From Pontibacter actiniarum (GTDB taxonomy: Bacteria; Bacteroidota; Bacteroidia; Cytophagales; Hymenobacteraceae): a stretch of DNA of 64,000 nucleotides. Positions within the stretch are counted from its first letter, which is position 1, and each line of letters starts with the position of its first letter. The translations under genes and the position numbers were made by a program. The stretch covers positions 1,984,001-2,048,000 of the forward strand of contig NZ_CP021235.1 of assembly GCF_003585765.1 (NCBI RefSeq), given 5' to 3'. This document shows positions 17,410 through 26,085 of this stretch, in pieces. The notes beneath the pieces are model-generated. The model was not told the origin of the DNA. It was given only the letters and a program-made list of their open reading frames with translations, and made no database searches.

Positions 17410-17545
17410 GTTTCTTCACACCTATCCATCTGGCGCTGGCCTTCACACGTGTGGCTATCAATGGTGCGGAGCCTTGCACCCGACTGAGCCGGAGGGCCAT
17501 ACTTCCGTTGCTGCCGTGTTAGCTTATGCGGCATTCACTTCTTAG

Positions 17546-18262
17546 CTATACCACTATATCCCCGTGGGTGTAATGGTGGTAGTCTTTCACAACTGTCTGC
17601 AGAAACTCCCACTCTGCCATATCGGTCTGGATGCCCGTAATTTCCTTTACCCGCTCCGCCATCTTCTCGAGCAGCTCATAGTTATGATACTTTTCCGCTT
17701 TAAAAAGGAGCTTTCGGATTAGCGCTACATCCGTATCGGTGAGCAGGTGCACTTCGGGGAAGCGGACCTGGTACCCCTCCTCGATGTTCACCGCTACGGC
17801 CTCCCGCCTGCGTACGGCACGCATTCTGATCACGCTGGTACCGGCCGCCATGTCGCCGAGGCGCTGGCCCTTGTTGCTCACGGCAATGGTGACAACGGCG
17901 ACAAAGCCCTGAGAGATGGTGGTATCGATGAGGCGGAACACCCAGCGCAGCAGGTAATCCCCTATTGAGGGAGCCTCCCCGTTCAGCTTCACCACTTTTA
18001 TGTCGCGGGCCATTTTTCCTATACTCTGGCCGTGCAGGAAGATCTCGCATAACAAGTGGTAAAACACGATGGGAAGCATCACGACGATGGCAAGAAAGAC
18101 TTCCCCCACCATATCGGTCATTTCCTTCACGATGGCCCACATCACGCACCATACAAAATACACCACCAGGTCTATCAGGTGGGCCACGATGCGATCGCCC
18201 ACACTGGCCACAGGATACGCCACCTCCACATGCTGGGTAGTCCGGATTTTAATGGTATTCAT
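17546..18262 (-). CDS. RDD family membrane protein
   Basis: A 238-residue membrane protein. The RDD pattern is seen as SVGDRIVAHLIDLVVYFVWC near residues 20-40 (Arg then two Asp), followed by two more hydrophobic segments and the family block GQSIGKMARDIKVVKLNG, then DYLLRWVFRLID and GQRLGDMAAGTSVI. RDD proteins are poorly understood; some are linked to ion transport. It is divergent from the SpoIIM-like gene with 79 bases between, and RDD genes commonly sit with MoxR/DUF58 operons in Bacteroidota, so it probably belongs to that system. The C-terminal 90 residues are soluble and unassigned. Confidence 0.88.
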   Translation of the reverse strand: MNTIKIRTTQHVEVAYPVASVGDRIVAHLIDLVVYFVWCVMWAIVKEMTDMVGEVFLAIVVMLPIVFYHLLCEIFLHGQSIGKMARDIKVVKLNGEAPSIGDYLLRWVFRLIDTTISQGFVAVVTIAVSNKGQRLGDMAAGTSVIRMRAVRRREAVAVNIEEGYQVRFPEVHLLTDTDVALIRKLLFKAEKYHNYELLEKMAERVKEITGIQTDMAEWEFLQTVVKDYHHYTHGDIVV

Positions 18263-18310
18263 TTTATCTAAAATAAGTTTGCTTTCATTTTTTTTACATC
18301 ACAATATACA

Positions 18311-18318
18311 TATATTTG
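18311..18318 (+). promoter_or_regulatory. -7 promoter element upstream of the SpoIIM-like gene
   Basis: TATATTTG matches TAnnTTTG. It ends 23 bases before the GTG start I assign to the SpoIIM-like gene, leaving a short leader. A -33 TTTG at the usual spacing is missing; the intervening DNA is AT-rich. Confidence 0.45.
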
Positions 18319-18341
18319 GTTCAGTACAAAACACAGTACCT

Positions 18342-19304
18342 GTGCGCGAGGCAGCCTTTATCCGAAAAAACAAACTTAAGTGGAAGTCCTACGAAACCGA
18401 GAAGACCAGCAGCCCTGACGCGCTGGCAGACAGGTTCATAGAGCTTACCGACGACCTGGCCTATGCCCGCACCTTCTACCCGGAGTCTGACACTACCAGT
18501 TACCTCAACGCTCTCGCCGGCCGCACACACCAGGCGATCTACAAGAACAAAAAAGAAAGCCAGAACCGCTTCCTCCGCTTCTGGAAGTATGAACTGCCTT
18601 TCCTTTTCCGGCAGCACCACCGCCAGCTGCTCTACGCTTTTCTGGTGTTTGCCGTGGCTTGTAGCATCGGGGCGCTCTCTGCCGCGCTGGATGACACCTT
18701 TGTACGGCTCATACTTGGCGACAGCTACGTAAACATGACGCTGGAGAACATCCGCAACGGAGACCCGATGGCCGTTTACAAGCGTGAAGGGGAAGCAGAG
18801 ATGTTCCTGTTCATCACCTTTAACAACATAAAAGTGGCCTTTATGGCCTTTGTGCTGGGGGTATTCTTCTCCATCGGCACGTTTTGGGTCCTGTTTCAGA
18901 ACGGGGTGATGCTGGGAGCCTTTCAGTACTTCTTTTACAAACAGGGGCTCTTGCTCACCTCTGCGCTCACCATCTGGATTCACGGCACGCTGGAGATTTC
19001 GGCGATCGTAATTGCCGGTTGCGCCGGTTTTGTGATGGGCAACAGCCTGCTTTTCCCGAAGACCTACTCCCGCCTGCACTCCTTTAAGCGGGGGGCCAGA
19101 CAGGGGCTCAAAATTGCGGTAGGCCTGGTACCGATATTTATGGCAGCTGGCTTTCTGGAGGGCTTTGTGACGCGCCATACCGATATGCCGCTGGCGCTCA
19201 GCCTCTTTATTATACTTGCCTCAGCAGCGTTTATCATCTACTACTTTATACTTTACCCAGGTTCACTGCACAAGCAACATGTTACAGACCGACCAGAAAA
19301 TTAA
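18342..19304 (+). CDS. Stage II sporulation protein M (SpoIIM) family membrane protein
   Basis: A 320-residue protein in the frame that opens with GTG at 18342. The start is chosen because VREAAFIRKNKLKW is the standard N-terminus of Bacteroidota SpoIIM-domain proteins and because upstream residues would overlap the divergent RDD gene. The C-terminal two thirds hold about six membrane segments with the SpoIIM block FNNIKVAFMAFVLGVFFSIG and IWIHGTLEISAIVIAGCAGF. No sporulation is implied in this lineage. It heads an operon: the next gene overlaps it by 26 bases. Function in this setting is unknown. Confidence 0.87.
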   Translation: MREAAFIRKNKLKWKSYETEKTSSPDALADRFIELTDDLAYARTFYPESDTTSYLNALAGRTHQAIYKNKKESQNRFLRFWKYELPFLFRQHHRQLLYAFLVFAVACSIGALSAALDDTFVRLILGDSYVNMTLENIRNGDPMAVYKREGEAEMFLFITFNNIKVAFMAFVLGVFFSIGTFWVLFQNGVMLGAFQYFFYKQGLLLTSALTIWIHGTLEISAIVIAGCAGFVMGNSLLFPKTYSRLHSFKRGARQGLKIAVGLVPIFMAAGFLEGFVTRHTDMPLALSLFIILASAAFIIYYFILYPGSLHKQHVTDRPEN

Positions 19305-20175
19305 CTTAAGACAGGAAAGGGATTTCGGGGATAAGCTGAATGCCACCTTTGCCTTTATCAAACAGAACTTTAAACCGCTTGGCAAGGCCATTTTGCTCTA
19401 CGTGACACCGGTGGCGCTGCTGACGGGCCTCTTCTCGGGCCTCTACCAATCGCGCATGCTAAAGACGCTGACAGGCGGAGGGGCGTATGAGATGGAGACG
19501 ATGGGTGAGTATAACTTCTTTAACCAGGTGACTTCCCTGAACTACATCATCATGCTGTTTTTCACCTTCTTCTGCTACATTGTGGTCGCCCTGACGGTGT
19601 ACAGCTACATGGTGGCCTACATGGATGAGGAAGGCGAGGTAACCCCGGCCGCCGTGTGGCATCACCTTAAAAACAACCTGCTGCAGGCCACTTACTCCAG
19701 CTTAGCGATCGGTGTGGTGAGCTTCCTAAGCGTGTTTCTTTTCGGCCTGGGCCTCTACCTGGGCGTGGTGCTCTCCCTTTTCCTCATCGTGATGGTGCGC
19801 GAGGAGACCGGCTTTATCGACACGGTGGAGCGCTGCTTTTACCTTGTAAAGAGCAACTGGTGGGCCACTTTTGGCCTTATCATCGTGGCGGGCATTATCC
19901 AGAGCGTTGTTGCCTGGCTGGCCGCCCTTCCGCTGGGAGTGGTCCTGGTACTGAAGGCGCTGCAGGTGCCGGGCACCGAGAGCGATGTGCTATTGGTGGC
20001 CGCCAACGCGCTGTCTACAGTGCTGACCACCTTCACCTATACCATCTCCATGATCGCGCTGGGCTTCCAGTACTTCAACCTGGTGGAGCAGAAGGACGGC
20101 ATCGGTCTGCTGGAGCAGGTGGACCTGATCGGCCGCAACGACCTGAACACAAGCGCGAATGAGGGAGCGTATTAG
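19279..20175 (+). CDS. Multi-pass membrane protein of the MoxR-DUF58 cluster
   Basis: A 298-residue protein starting at ATG 19279, overlapping the end of the SpoIIM-like gene by 26 bases; the longer frame from 19216 would overlap more and lacks support. The N-terminal 30 residues are charged, then about six hydrophobic segments follow (for example LGKAILLYVTPVALLTGLF and LTVYSYMVAYMDEEGEV). It resembles the membrane-domain proteins annotated as DUF975-like or glycerophosphodiester-phosphodiesterase membrane domains, but I cannot fix the family. It overlaps the next gene by 17 bases, so translation is probably coupled. Confidence 0.8.
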   Translation: MLQTDQKINLRQERDFGDKLNATFAFIKQNFKPLGKAILLYVTPVALLTGLFSGLYQSRMLKTLTGGGAYEMETMGEYNFFNQVTSLNYIIMLFFTFFCYIVVALTVYSYMVAYMDEEGEVTPAAVWHHLKNNLLQATYSSLAIGVVSFLSVFLFGLGLYLGVVLSLFLIVMVREETGFIDTVERCFYLVKSNWWATFGLIIVAGIIQSVVAWLAALPLGVVLVLKALQVPGTESDVLLVAANALSTVLTTFTYTISMIALGFQYFNLVEQKDGIGLLEQVDLIGRNDLNTSANEGAY

Positions 20176-20896
20176 GCACTTCTTCTTTACCAAGCTTATA
20201 CTTTGCCTGCTGCTGAGCTTTGGCCCGGCAGCGCATGCCCTTGCGCAAGACAGCACCGCTGTAAGCCTCTCCCCCGAAGTAATGCGCCGCTTCGACCAGG
20301 CAAAGCTGGAGGAGCTGCGCGCCAATGAGGACTTTGAGTACTACGAGGAAGCCCGCCCGGCCAACACGTTTTGGGAGCGGCTGAAGCGTCGCTTACAACA
20401 ATGGCTGGAGGAGGTGTTTTACCGGGGCAGCGCCAGCGGGCTGTGGCAGGTGCTCATTTACCTGGCTATCGCCGCGGCCATCGTATACCTCGTCGTGAAA
20501 ATGCAGCACGTGGACATCGGCAGCCTGTTCGGGAGGAAAACAGCAAGTATAGCCACCCCGTACGAGGTGCTGGACGAGAACATCCATGAGATGGACATGG
20601 TCGCCCTGCTGGAGGAAGCCGTGGCACAGCAGAATTACCGCAAGGCTGTGCGCCTGCTCTACCTGCAAAGCCTGAAACAGCTCACAGACCTGGGGCTGAT
20701 AAACTGGCAACCCGGGAAAACAAACCGCAGCTACATAGCAGAGATTAAACCCGCCGCCATCCGCCAGGAGTTTGAACAGCTCACGGGCATGTTTGAGTAC
20801 GTGTGGTACGGCGGAGCGGGGCTGGGGCAGGAGTTCTTTGCCTCGGCACAAGCCGAGTTTCAACAGTTTGACGCACGCGTAAAGCAGCACGCATGA
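20159..20896 (+). CDS. DUF4129 domain protein, exported N-terminus and one membrane helix
   Basis: A 245-residue protein. A signal peptide (about 1-30, ending ALAQ) is followed by a short periplasmic part with NTFWERLKRRLQQWLEEVF, a membrane helix at about 97-113 (LIYLAIAAAIVYLVV) and a cytoplasmic DUF4129 domain: AVAQQNYRKAVRLLYLQSL and FEQLTGMFEYVWYGG are its conserved blocks. DUF4129 regularly accompanies MoxR AAA+ ATPases and DUF58 proteins; its role is not established. It overlaps both neighbours (17 bases upstream, 4 bases downstream). Confidence 0.87.
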   Translation: MRERIRHFFFTKLILCLLLSFGPAAHALAQDSTAVSLSPEVMRRFDQAKLEELRANEDFEYYEEARPANTFWERLKRRLQQWLEEVFYRGSASGLWQVLIYLAIAAAIVYLVVKMQHVDIGSLFGRKTASIATPYEVLDENIHEMDMVALLEEAVAQQNYRKAVRLLYLQSLKQLTDLGLINWQPGKTNRSYIAEIKPAAIRQEFEQLTGMFEYVWYGGAGLGQEFFASAQAEFQQFDARVKQHA

Positions 20897-22077
20897 AAGG
20901 CTACCGCAGATATATCGCCCTGATCGTGCTGCTCTTCGGAGCGTTGGTGCTGCTGGAGTACTTCCGCCCGAAACAGGTGGACTGGTCGCAGACCTTCTCG
21001 CGCGAAGACAAAATCCCGTACGGCACCTTCGCCTTGTACGAGCTGCTGCCCGGCCTTTTCCCGGGCCAGCGAATCCAGCCCGTGCGGGAGCCGGTTTACA
21101 CGCTGCTGCAGGACAGCACCCTTCACGGCAACTACGTTTTTGTAAGCAAGTTTTTTACGGCGGATAGTCTGGACATAGACCGGCTGCTGGACTTTGTAGC
21201 CCGGGGGAACCAGGTGTTTATCGCCGCGGAGGAGTTTACGGATGAACTGCAGGACACGCTGCACTTCAGCACCGCCTTCCTCAACACCACCTCCCCCGAC
21301 TCCACCGCCTTTTTCTTTACCGGCCAGCAGCAGCAGGTGTATACTTTCCCGCCGAACAACAACGCCCGTTTCCTGCGCCTGGAGAAACCCGCCAGGTATA
21401 CGGTACTGGGCAAAAACAAGGCGGGCCTGCCAAACCTGGCAAGGCTGCCCTATGGCAAAGGGAGCTTTTACCTCAGCTCCGTCCCACTGGCTTTCTCCAA
21501 CTACCAGCTCCTGACCCTGAACCAGAGCGGTTACGCCGCCACGGCCCTCTCCTACCTGCCGGTGCAGCCGGTGCTGTGGGATGAGTACCAGAACCAGGGC
21601 CGGCCGGAGGACCAGTCCGTGTTCCGGGTGCTAATGCGCCACGAGCCCCTGACCTGGGCCTACTACCTGGCGCTGCTGACGCTGGCGCTTTTCCTGCTGT
21701 TCCAGAGCAAACGCACGCAGCGCGTCATTCCGGTGCTGGAGCCGCTCCGCAATACCACGCTGGACTTCGTGCAGGCCATCAGCAGTTTATACTTTAACCA
21801 GGGCAGCCACAAGAACATCGCCGAGAAAAAAATCGCCTATTTCCTGGAGCACCTGCGCCTGAACTATCACATTCAAACCAACGAGCAGGATGCGGAGCTG
21901 CGGGAGCGGGTCATCAGCAAGTCCGGCGCCAGCGAAGAGCTGGTCGGCAAGCTGTTTAACCTTATCGACAGCATCCACCGCAGCGATGCCCTCAGCGACC
22001 AGACACTTTTGATGCTGAATAGTTATTTAGAAGAATTTCACAGACAAACCTCCTTTGGGCCACAAGCCCCGGTATAG
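20893..22077 (+). CDS. DUF4350 domain protein
   Basis: A 394-residue protein that starts four bases inside the preceding gene (ATGA overlap). One N-terminal membrane helix (about 7-22) leads to a periplasmic domain with the DUF4350 pattern DKIPYGTFALYELLPGLFPG and LLDFVARGNQVFIAAEEF, a second hydrophobic helix near 255-275, and a cytoplasmic C-terminal half. DUF4350 is a Rossmann-like domain found only in this MoxR/DUF58 setting; its ligand is unknown. Order and overlap support one polycistronic unit with MoxR. Confidence 0.87.
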   Translation: MKGYRRYIALIVLLFGALVLLEYFRPKQVDWSQTFSREDKIPYGTFALYELLPGLFPGQRIQPVREPVYTLLQDSTLHGNYVFVSKFFTADSLDIDRLLDFVARGNQVFIAAEEFTDELQDTLHFSTAFLNTTSPDSTAFFFTGQQQQVYTFPPNNNARFLRLEKPARYTVLGKNKAGLPNLARLPYGKGSFYLSSVPLAFSNYQLLTLNQSGYAATALSYLPVQPVLWDEYQNQGRPEDQSVFRVLMRHEPLTWAYYLALLTLALFLLFQSKRTQRVIPVLEPLRNTTLDFVQAISSLYFNQGSHKNIAEKKIAYFLEHLRLNYHIQTNEQDAELRERVISKSGASEELVGKLFNLIDSIHRSDALSDQTLLMLNSYLEEFHRQTSFGPQAPV

Positions 22078-22080
22078 CTT

Positions 22081-23073
22081 ATGCAAGAAGACCTACTCAC
22101 CGCCACCCAGGAAAACAAAACAGATTATACGGCCCTGCGCACAGCCACCGAACGTATAAAGCAGGAGCTCCGCCAGATTATTGTGGGGCAGGAAAAACTT
22201 ATCGAGCTGTTGCTGGTGGCCATGCTTGCCGAAGGGCATGTGCTGATTGAGGGCGTGCCCGGCATCGCCAAAACACTGACGGCAAAACTGCTGGCCCGCA
22301 CCGTGCAGGTGGATTTTAGCCGCATACAGTTCACGCCGGACCTGATGCCCTCCGATGTGCTGGGCACCTCTGTCTTTCACCCCGGCAGCGCCACCTTCGA
22401 GTACAAGCAGGGGCCGATCTTCGCGAACATCGTTCTGATTGACGAAATCAACCGCGCCCCTGCCAAAACACAGGCCTCGCTTTTTGAGGTGATGGAGGAG
22501 CAGCACATTACCCACGATGGCCGTGTGTATCCCCTGGCTGCGCCCTTTGTGGTGCTGGCTACCCAAAACCCGATTGAACAGGAAGGAACCTATCGCCTGC
22601 CCGAGGCGCAGCTGGACCGTTTTATGTTTAAGGTGCTGGTAGATTACCCAAGCCTGGAGGAGGAAGTGGCGATACTGGAGCTGCAGCACAAAGGCGCTGC
22701 GCTCAGGAAAGACCTGGAGCGGGTACAGCCGGTGCTATCGGCAGCGCAACTGCTGGAGCTGCGAAAAGCCGTGCAGGCCGTGCACCTGGATCGGAAACTG
22801 ATCGAATACATCGCCCAGATCATCGGGGAAACGCGGGTGAACAGGTCGCTTTACCTGGGCGCTTCGCCGCGTGCCTCCATTGCCCTGCTCAACAGCGCCA
22901 AAGCAATGGCGGCCCTGCGCGGCCGCGGTTTCGTGACGCCGGAGGAAGTGCAGGAGCTGGCCCCGGTGGTGCTGCGCCACCGCATCCTGCTGACGCCGGA
23001 GCGTGAGATGGAGGGCATCACGCCGGATGAGGTCATCAAACAGATCGTTCAGAAAATAGAGGTACCGCGCTAG
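22081..23073 (+). CDS. MoxR family AAA+ ATPase
   Basis: A 330-residue cytoplasmic ATPase. Walker A is GVPGIAKTLTAKLLA near 59-73, Walker B IVLIDEINRAPAKT near 118-131, sensor 1 VVLATQNPIEQEGTYRLPEA near 156-175 and an arginine-finger region LDRFMFKV. MoxR ATPases act as chaperones that mature or activate partner complexes, usually through DUF58 or von Willebrand A partners. The gene starts three bases after DUF4350 and ends in a TAGTG overlap with DUF58, so the two are translationally coupled. Confidence 0.93.
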   Translation: MQEDLLTATQENKTDYTALRTATERIKQELRQIIVGQEKLIELLLVAMLAEGHVLIEGVPGIAKTLTAKLLARTVQVDFSRIQFTPDLMPSDVLGTSVFHPGSATFEYKQGPIFANIVLIDEINRAPAKTQASLFEVMEEQHITHDGRVYPLAAPFVVLATQNPIEQEGTYRLPEAQLDRFMFKVLVDYPSLEEEVAILELQHKGAALRKDLERVQPVLSAAQLLELRKAVQAVHLDRKLIEYIAQIIGETRVNRSLYLGASPRASIALLNSAKAMAALRGRGFVTPEEVQELAPVVLRHRILLTPEREMEGITPDEVIKQIVQKIEVPR

Positions 23074-24404
23074 TGGCTTTTATCCGCAGTTTATACTTTA
23101 CAAACCGCCTGTACCTGAACCTGGCTGCGCTGGTGTGCCTTTTTGTGGTGGCGTTTTTTGTGCCGGTGCTACTGGTGGTTGCCAAGGTCGGCACTGCGGT
23201 TTTGCTGCTGCTCACCCTCGTGGACCTGCTCATGCTCTACAGCAACAAAGCCGGGATGCATGCCAGCCGCTCCATGCAGGAGAAGCTCTCCAACGGCAGC
23301 GATAACGAAATACACCTGTACCTCGAGAACAGGTATAGCTTTGCGGTGCGCACGGAGGTGATTGACGAGCTGCCCTTCCAGTTCCAGAAGCGCGACACGC
23401 TGTTTCAGGCACAGATCCCGAAGGGCCGCACGCACATTATCCTGTATACTTTGCGGCCAACCAAACGGGGCAGCTACAGCTTCGGCGCGATCAACGTGTT
23501 TGCGATGGGCCCGCTGCGGCTTGTGAAGCGGCGCTACAGGTTCGCGCAGGACCAGGAGGTGCCGGTGTACCCATCTTTTGTGCAGATGCGGCAGTACGAG
23601 CTGATGGCCGTATCCAACAGGCTCCATGAGGTGGGGGTAAAAAAAGTGCGCCGCATGGGCCACAGCTCCGAGTTTGAGCAAGTACGCCCCTACGTCGCCG
23701 GCGACGACCAGCGGACGATCAACTGGAAAGCCACGGCGCGCAAAGCCGACCTAATGGTGAACAGCTACCAGGATGAGAAGTCGCAGCAGGTATACTGCCT
23801 GATCGACAAGGGACGGGTGATGCAGATGCCCTTCGAGGAACTCACCCTGCTGGACTACGCCATCAACGCCTCTCTCGTTATCTCCAACATCGCCCTCAAA
23901 AAGCAGGACAAGGCCGGCGTCATCACCTTCTCCGACAAGATCAGCAACATACTCCCGGCACAGCGCAAAGAAAACCAGTTGCGCCGTATTCTGGAGTTGC
24001 TCTACAACCAGAAAACCCTCTACCAGGAAACAGACTACGAGCGCCTCTACACCACGGTGCGCCACTCCCTGAAACAGCGAAGCCTGCTCCTGCTGTTCAC
24101 CAACTTTGAAACCCTCAACGGTGCAGAACGCCAGCTCCCATACCTCCGCGCCCTGGCCCGGCACCACCTGCTGGTGGTCATCTTCTTTGAAAACACCGAG
24201 CTGCATGAGGTGCTGCGCCGGCCTGCCACCAACACAGCGCAAGTATACACCAAGGCCATCGCGCAGAAGTTCAGCTATGATAAGCGAAAAGTGGTAAAGG
24301 TACTGCGCCAGCACGGCATCCACACCATCCTCACCCCACCCCAGGACCTGACGGTGAACACCATCAACAAATACCTGGAGCTAAAAGCACGGGGCCTGAT
24401 CTGA
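23073..24404 (+). CDS. DUF58 domain protein (vWA-like partner of MoxR)
   Basis: A 443-residue protein starting at GTG 23073, one base inside the MoxR stop codon. Two N-terminal membrane helices (about 10-60) are followed by a soluble part. The DUF58 core GHSSEFEQVRPYVAGDDQRT near 190-210, then INWKATARKADLMVN and CLIDKGRVM, are diagnostic; the last resembles the MIDAS strand of vWA domains, although the classical DxSxS is not complete. It is the last gene of the operon and is followed immediately by a strong terminator. Confidence 0.9.
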   Translation: MAFIRSLYFTNRLYLNLAALVCLFVVAFFVPVLLVVAKVGTAVLLLLTLVDLLMLYSNKAGMHASRSMQEKLSNGSDNEIHLYLENRYSFAVRTEVIDELPFQFQKRDTLFQAQIPKGRTHIILYTLRPTKRGSYSFGAINVFAMGPLRLVKRRYRFAQDQEVPVYPSFVQMRQYELMAVSNRLHEVGVKKVRRMGHSSEFEQVRPYVAGDDQRTINWKATARKADLMVNSYQDEKSQQVYCLIDKGRVMQMPFEELTLLDYAINASLVISNIALKKQDKAGVITFSDKISNILPAQRKENQLRRILELLYNQKTLYQETDYERLYTTVRHSLKQRSLLLLFTNFETLNGAERQLPYLRALARHHLLVVIFFENTELHEVLRRPATNTAQVYTKAIAQKFSYDKRKVVKVLRQHGIHTILTPPQDLTVNTINKYLELKARGLI

Positions 24405-24406
24405 TA

Positions 24407-24439
24407 AAAAAAGGGAGACAAAGCTTGTCTCCCTTTTTT
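24407..24439. terminator. Bidirectional rho-independent terminator
   Basis: Stem of about 14 bp with poly-A before and poly-T after (24407-24420 with 24426-24439), directly after the DUF58 stop codon. It has T-runs in both directions and can also serve the NhaC-family gene that ends at 24506 on the other strand. Confidence 0.92.
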
Positions 24440-24505
24440 GGTAAGGTTAGTAAAGTTAGAATAGTTGCGGATGTATTTAAGGTGAGAGTAATGCGTGTTT
24501 ATGCG

Positions 24506-25846
24506 TTATGCCGCCACAGCGGGCGCAGCGGCAGGCTGCCTGGCCAAAAACCTGTCCACGAGTGGTGTGTAGATAGCCACCAAACTGAACAGCAGTAACA
24601 GGTACAGATACCAGGCGGAGGCCCAGAGGTCCAGGAAGCTCAGCTGCCCCTCGGTAAAGCTGAGCAGGATCAGGATCTGCGCGCCGTACGGCAACAGGCC
24701 CTGCACCACGCACGAAGCGATGTCAAGCAGCGCTGCGGTTTTGCGCTTATCGATGCTGTATTTCCGGCTCACCTCCTTCACCACTTGCCCCGTGACCACA
24801 ATAGAGACCGTGTTGTTGGCGATGGCCGTATTGGTGCCGCCTACCAGCGCCAGTATGCCTGTTTGCGCAGAGCGGAAACCGCGGGTGGCTTTGCTCACGC
24901 GCTGCAGCAGGAAGGCAATTCCGCCTGCCTCGTTCACCATCTGAGCCAGGCCGCCTGTGAGCATGGAAAGCAGGAAAATCTCGATCATGCCTGTAAAGCC
25001 TTCGTACACGCTGCGGCCGAACGACAGCACCTCCAGGTGCCCCGTTGCCAACCCAACCGCCCCGGACGCCAGGGTGCCGACCGTCAGCACAACGAACACG
25101 TTCACACCGGACACGGCCAGCACAATCACAAGCTGGTAAGGCGCTATTTGCCAGAAAGAAGCGGCGTGCAGCTCAGGCAGCAGGTTTTCCGGCGTTCCGG
25201 CCGTGTTCCAGCCTGTAAACAGCAGCAACCCTATGGTTACCAAGGCCGCCGGGCCTGCAATCAAAATATTTACCCTGAACTTATCGCGCATGCTGCACTC
25301 CTGGGTTTGCGTGGCGGCAATCGTGGTGTCGGAGATAAACGAGAGGTTATCGCCGAACATCGCGCCGCCCAGCAAGGCTCCCAAAAGCAAGGGCAGCGAC
25401 GTATGGCTTTGCTCTGCCAGCCCTACCGCAATCGGGCCCAGCGCCACAATGGCACCGACCGAAGTTCCTGTCGCCGTGGAAAGGAAAGCCGCCAGCAGAA
25501 ACACGCCCAGCGCCAGGTACTGCACCGGCAGCACGCTGAGGCCCAGGTTAACGGTGGCGTCTACCCCGCCCACGGCCTTTGTTACCGTGGCAAACGCGCC
25601 TGCCAGCAAGTAGATCAGGCACATGGTAACGATCTTGGAGTCGCCGCAGCCCCGGATAAGCGCCGCCACTTTCGCCTCCGTAGAACCACGAAGTATAAAA
25701 AAGGCCGAAACAATGCCCAGCAAAACGGCCACAGGCGCAGGAAGTGCATAAAAATCATTTAAAAGGATGCCTGCCCCCAGGAAGGTAAGCACAAACACCA
25801 GGAAAGGCACAAGGGCCCATCCCCCTGTTTTCTGAATATGTTGCAT
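24506..25846 (-). CDS. NhaC family transporter, candidate methionine transporter (MetT-like)
   Basis: A 446-residue inner-membrane protein of the NhaC Na+/H+ antiporter family with about eleven to twelve hydrophobic segments. Family blocks include LSTATGTSVGAIVALGPIAV, LLGALLGGAMFGDNLSFISD near 160-180, and GTNTAIANNTVSIVVTG. The start is ATG 25844-25846; 12 upstream codons are excluded. The gene is preceded by a 350-base leader with a SAM-I-like riboswitch and a poly-Cys peptide. Some NhaC-family proteins under SAM riboswitches have been predicted to be methionine importers (MetT of Shewanella, comparative genomics), so I infer import of methionine or a related sulfur amino acid rather than sodium homeostasis. 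Transport substrate is not proven by sequence. Confidence 0.8.
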   Translation of the reverse strand: MQHIQKTGGWALVPFLVFVLTFLGAGILLNDFYALPAPVAVLLGIVSAFFILRGSTEAKVAALIRGCGDSKIVTMCLIYLLAGAFATVTKAVGGVDATVNLGLSVLPVQYLALGVFLLAAFLSTATGTSVGAIVALGPIAVGLAEQSHTSLPLLLGALLGGAMFGDNLSFISDTTIAATQTQECSMRDKFRVNILIAGPAALVTIGLLLFTGWNTAGTPENLLPELHAASFWQIAPYQLVIVLAVSGVNVFVVLTVGTLASGAVGLATGHLEVLSFGRSVYEGFTGMIEIFLLSMLTGGLAQMVNEAGGIAFLLQRVSKATRGFRSAQTGILALVGGTNTAIANNTVSIVVTGQVVKEVSRKYSIDKRKTAALLDIASCVVQGLLPYGAQILILLSFTEGQLSFLDLWASAWYLYLLLLFSLVAIYTPLVDRFLARQPAAAPAVAA

Positions 25847-25989
25847 GTATAGATGAAAGCGAAAGGCAGGAGCAGGTACCAAGTACTTGCAGCAGCCACG
25901 CCCGGTTAATGAAAAGAATGTACAGTTAGTTTTATCCCCTGCAGAAAAGCGACGGGGTGCGGTTCAGTGACCGAAGAAAAGGCTTACCC

Positions 25990-26079
25990 TCAACAGCAGT
26001 AACAACAGTAGCAGGCGCGCACAGGCGTTGCGGTAAAGGCACGGAAAAGAATAGCGGAAAGCTGGTGTAACAGGTGCAT
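25990..26079 (-). CDS. 29-residue cysteine-rich leader peptide, candidate
   Basis: A short frame starting at ATG 26077-26079, seven bases after the riboswitch closing stem, and ending TGA at 25990. The last nine residues are RACYCCYCC: five cysteines in seven positions after a neutral, Leu/Phe-rich first half. It lies 143 bases upstream of the NhaC-family gene. The layout is that of an attenuator peptide whose translation senses charged tRNA-Cys. The longer frame to 26208 would run through the riboswitch and is not credible. I do not know a named family for it. Confidence 0.55.
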   Translation of the reverse strand: MHLLHQLSAILFRAFTATPVRACYCCYCC

Positions 26080-26085
26080 GAGGTT

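Noticed and set aside
18069..18341. Upstream extension of the SpoIIM-like frame
   Set aside because: It runs antisense through the RDD gene. The GTG at 18342 gives the standard family N-terminus and lies behind a -7 box.
24477..24713. Small minus-strand frame near the end of the NhaC-family gene
   Set aside because: It is in another frame of the transporter gene and has the Arg/Gly/Ala-rich composition of a shadow.
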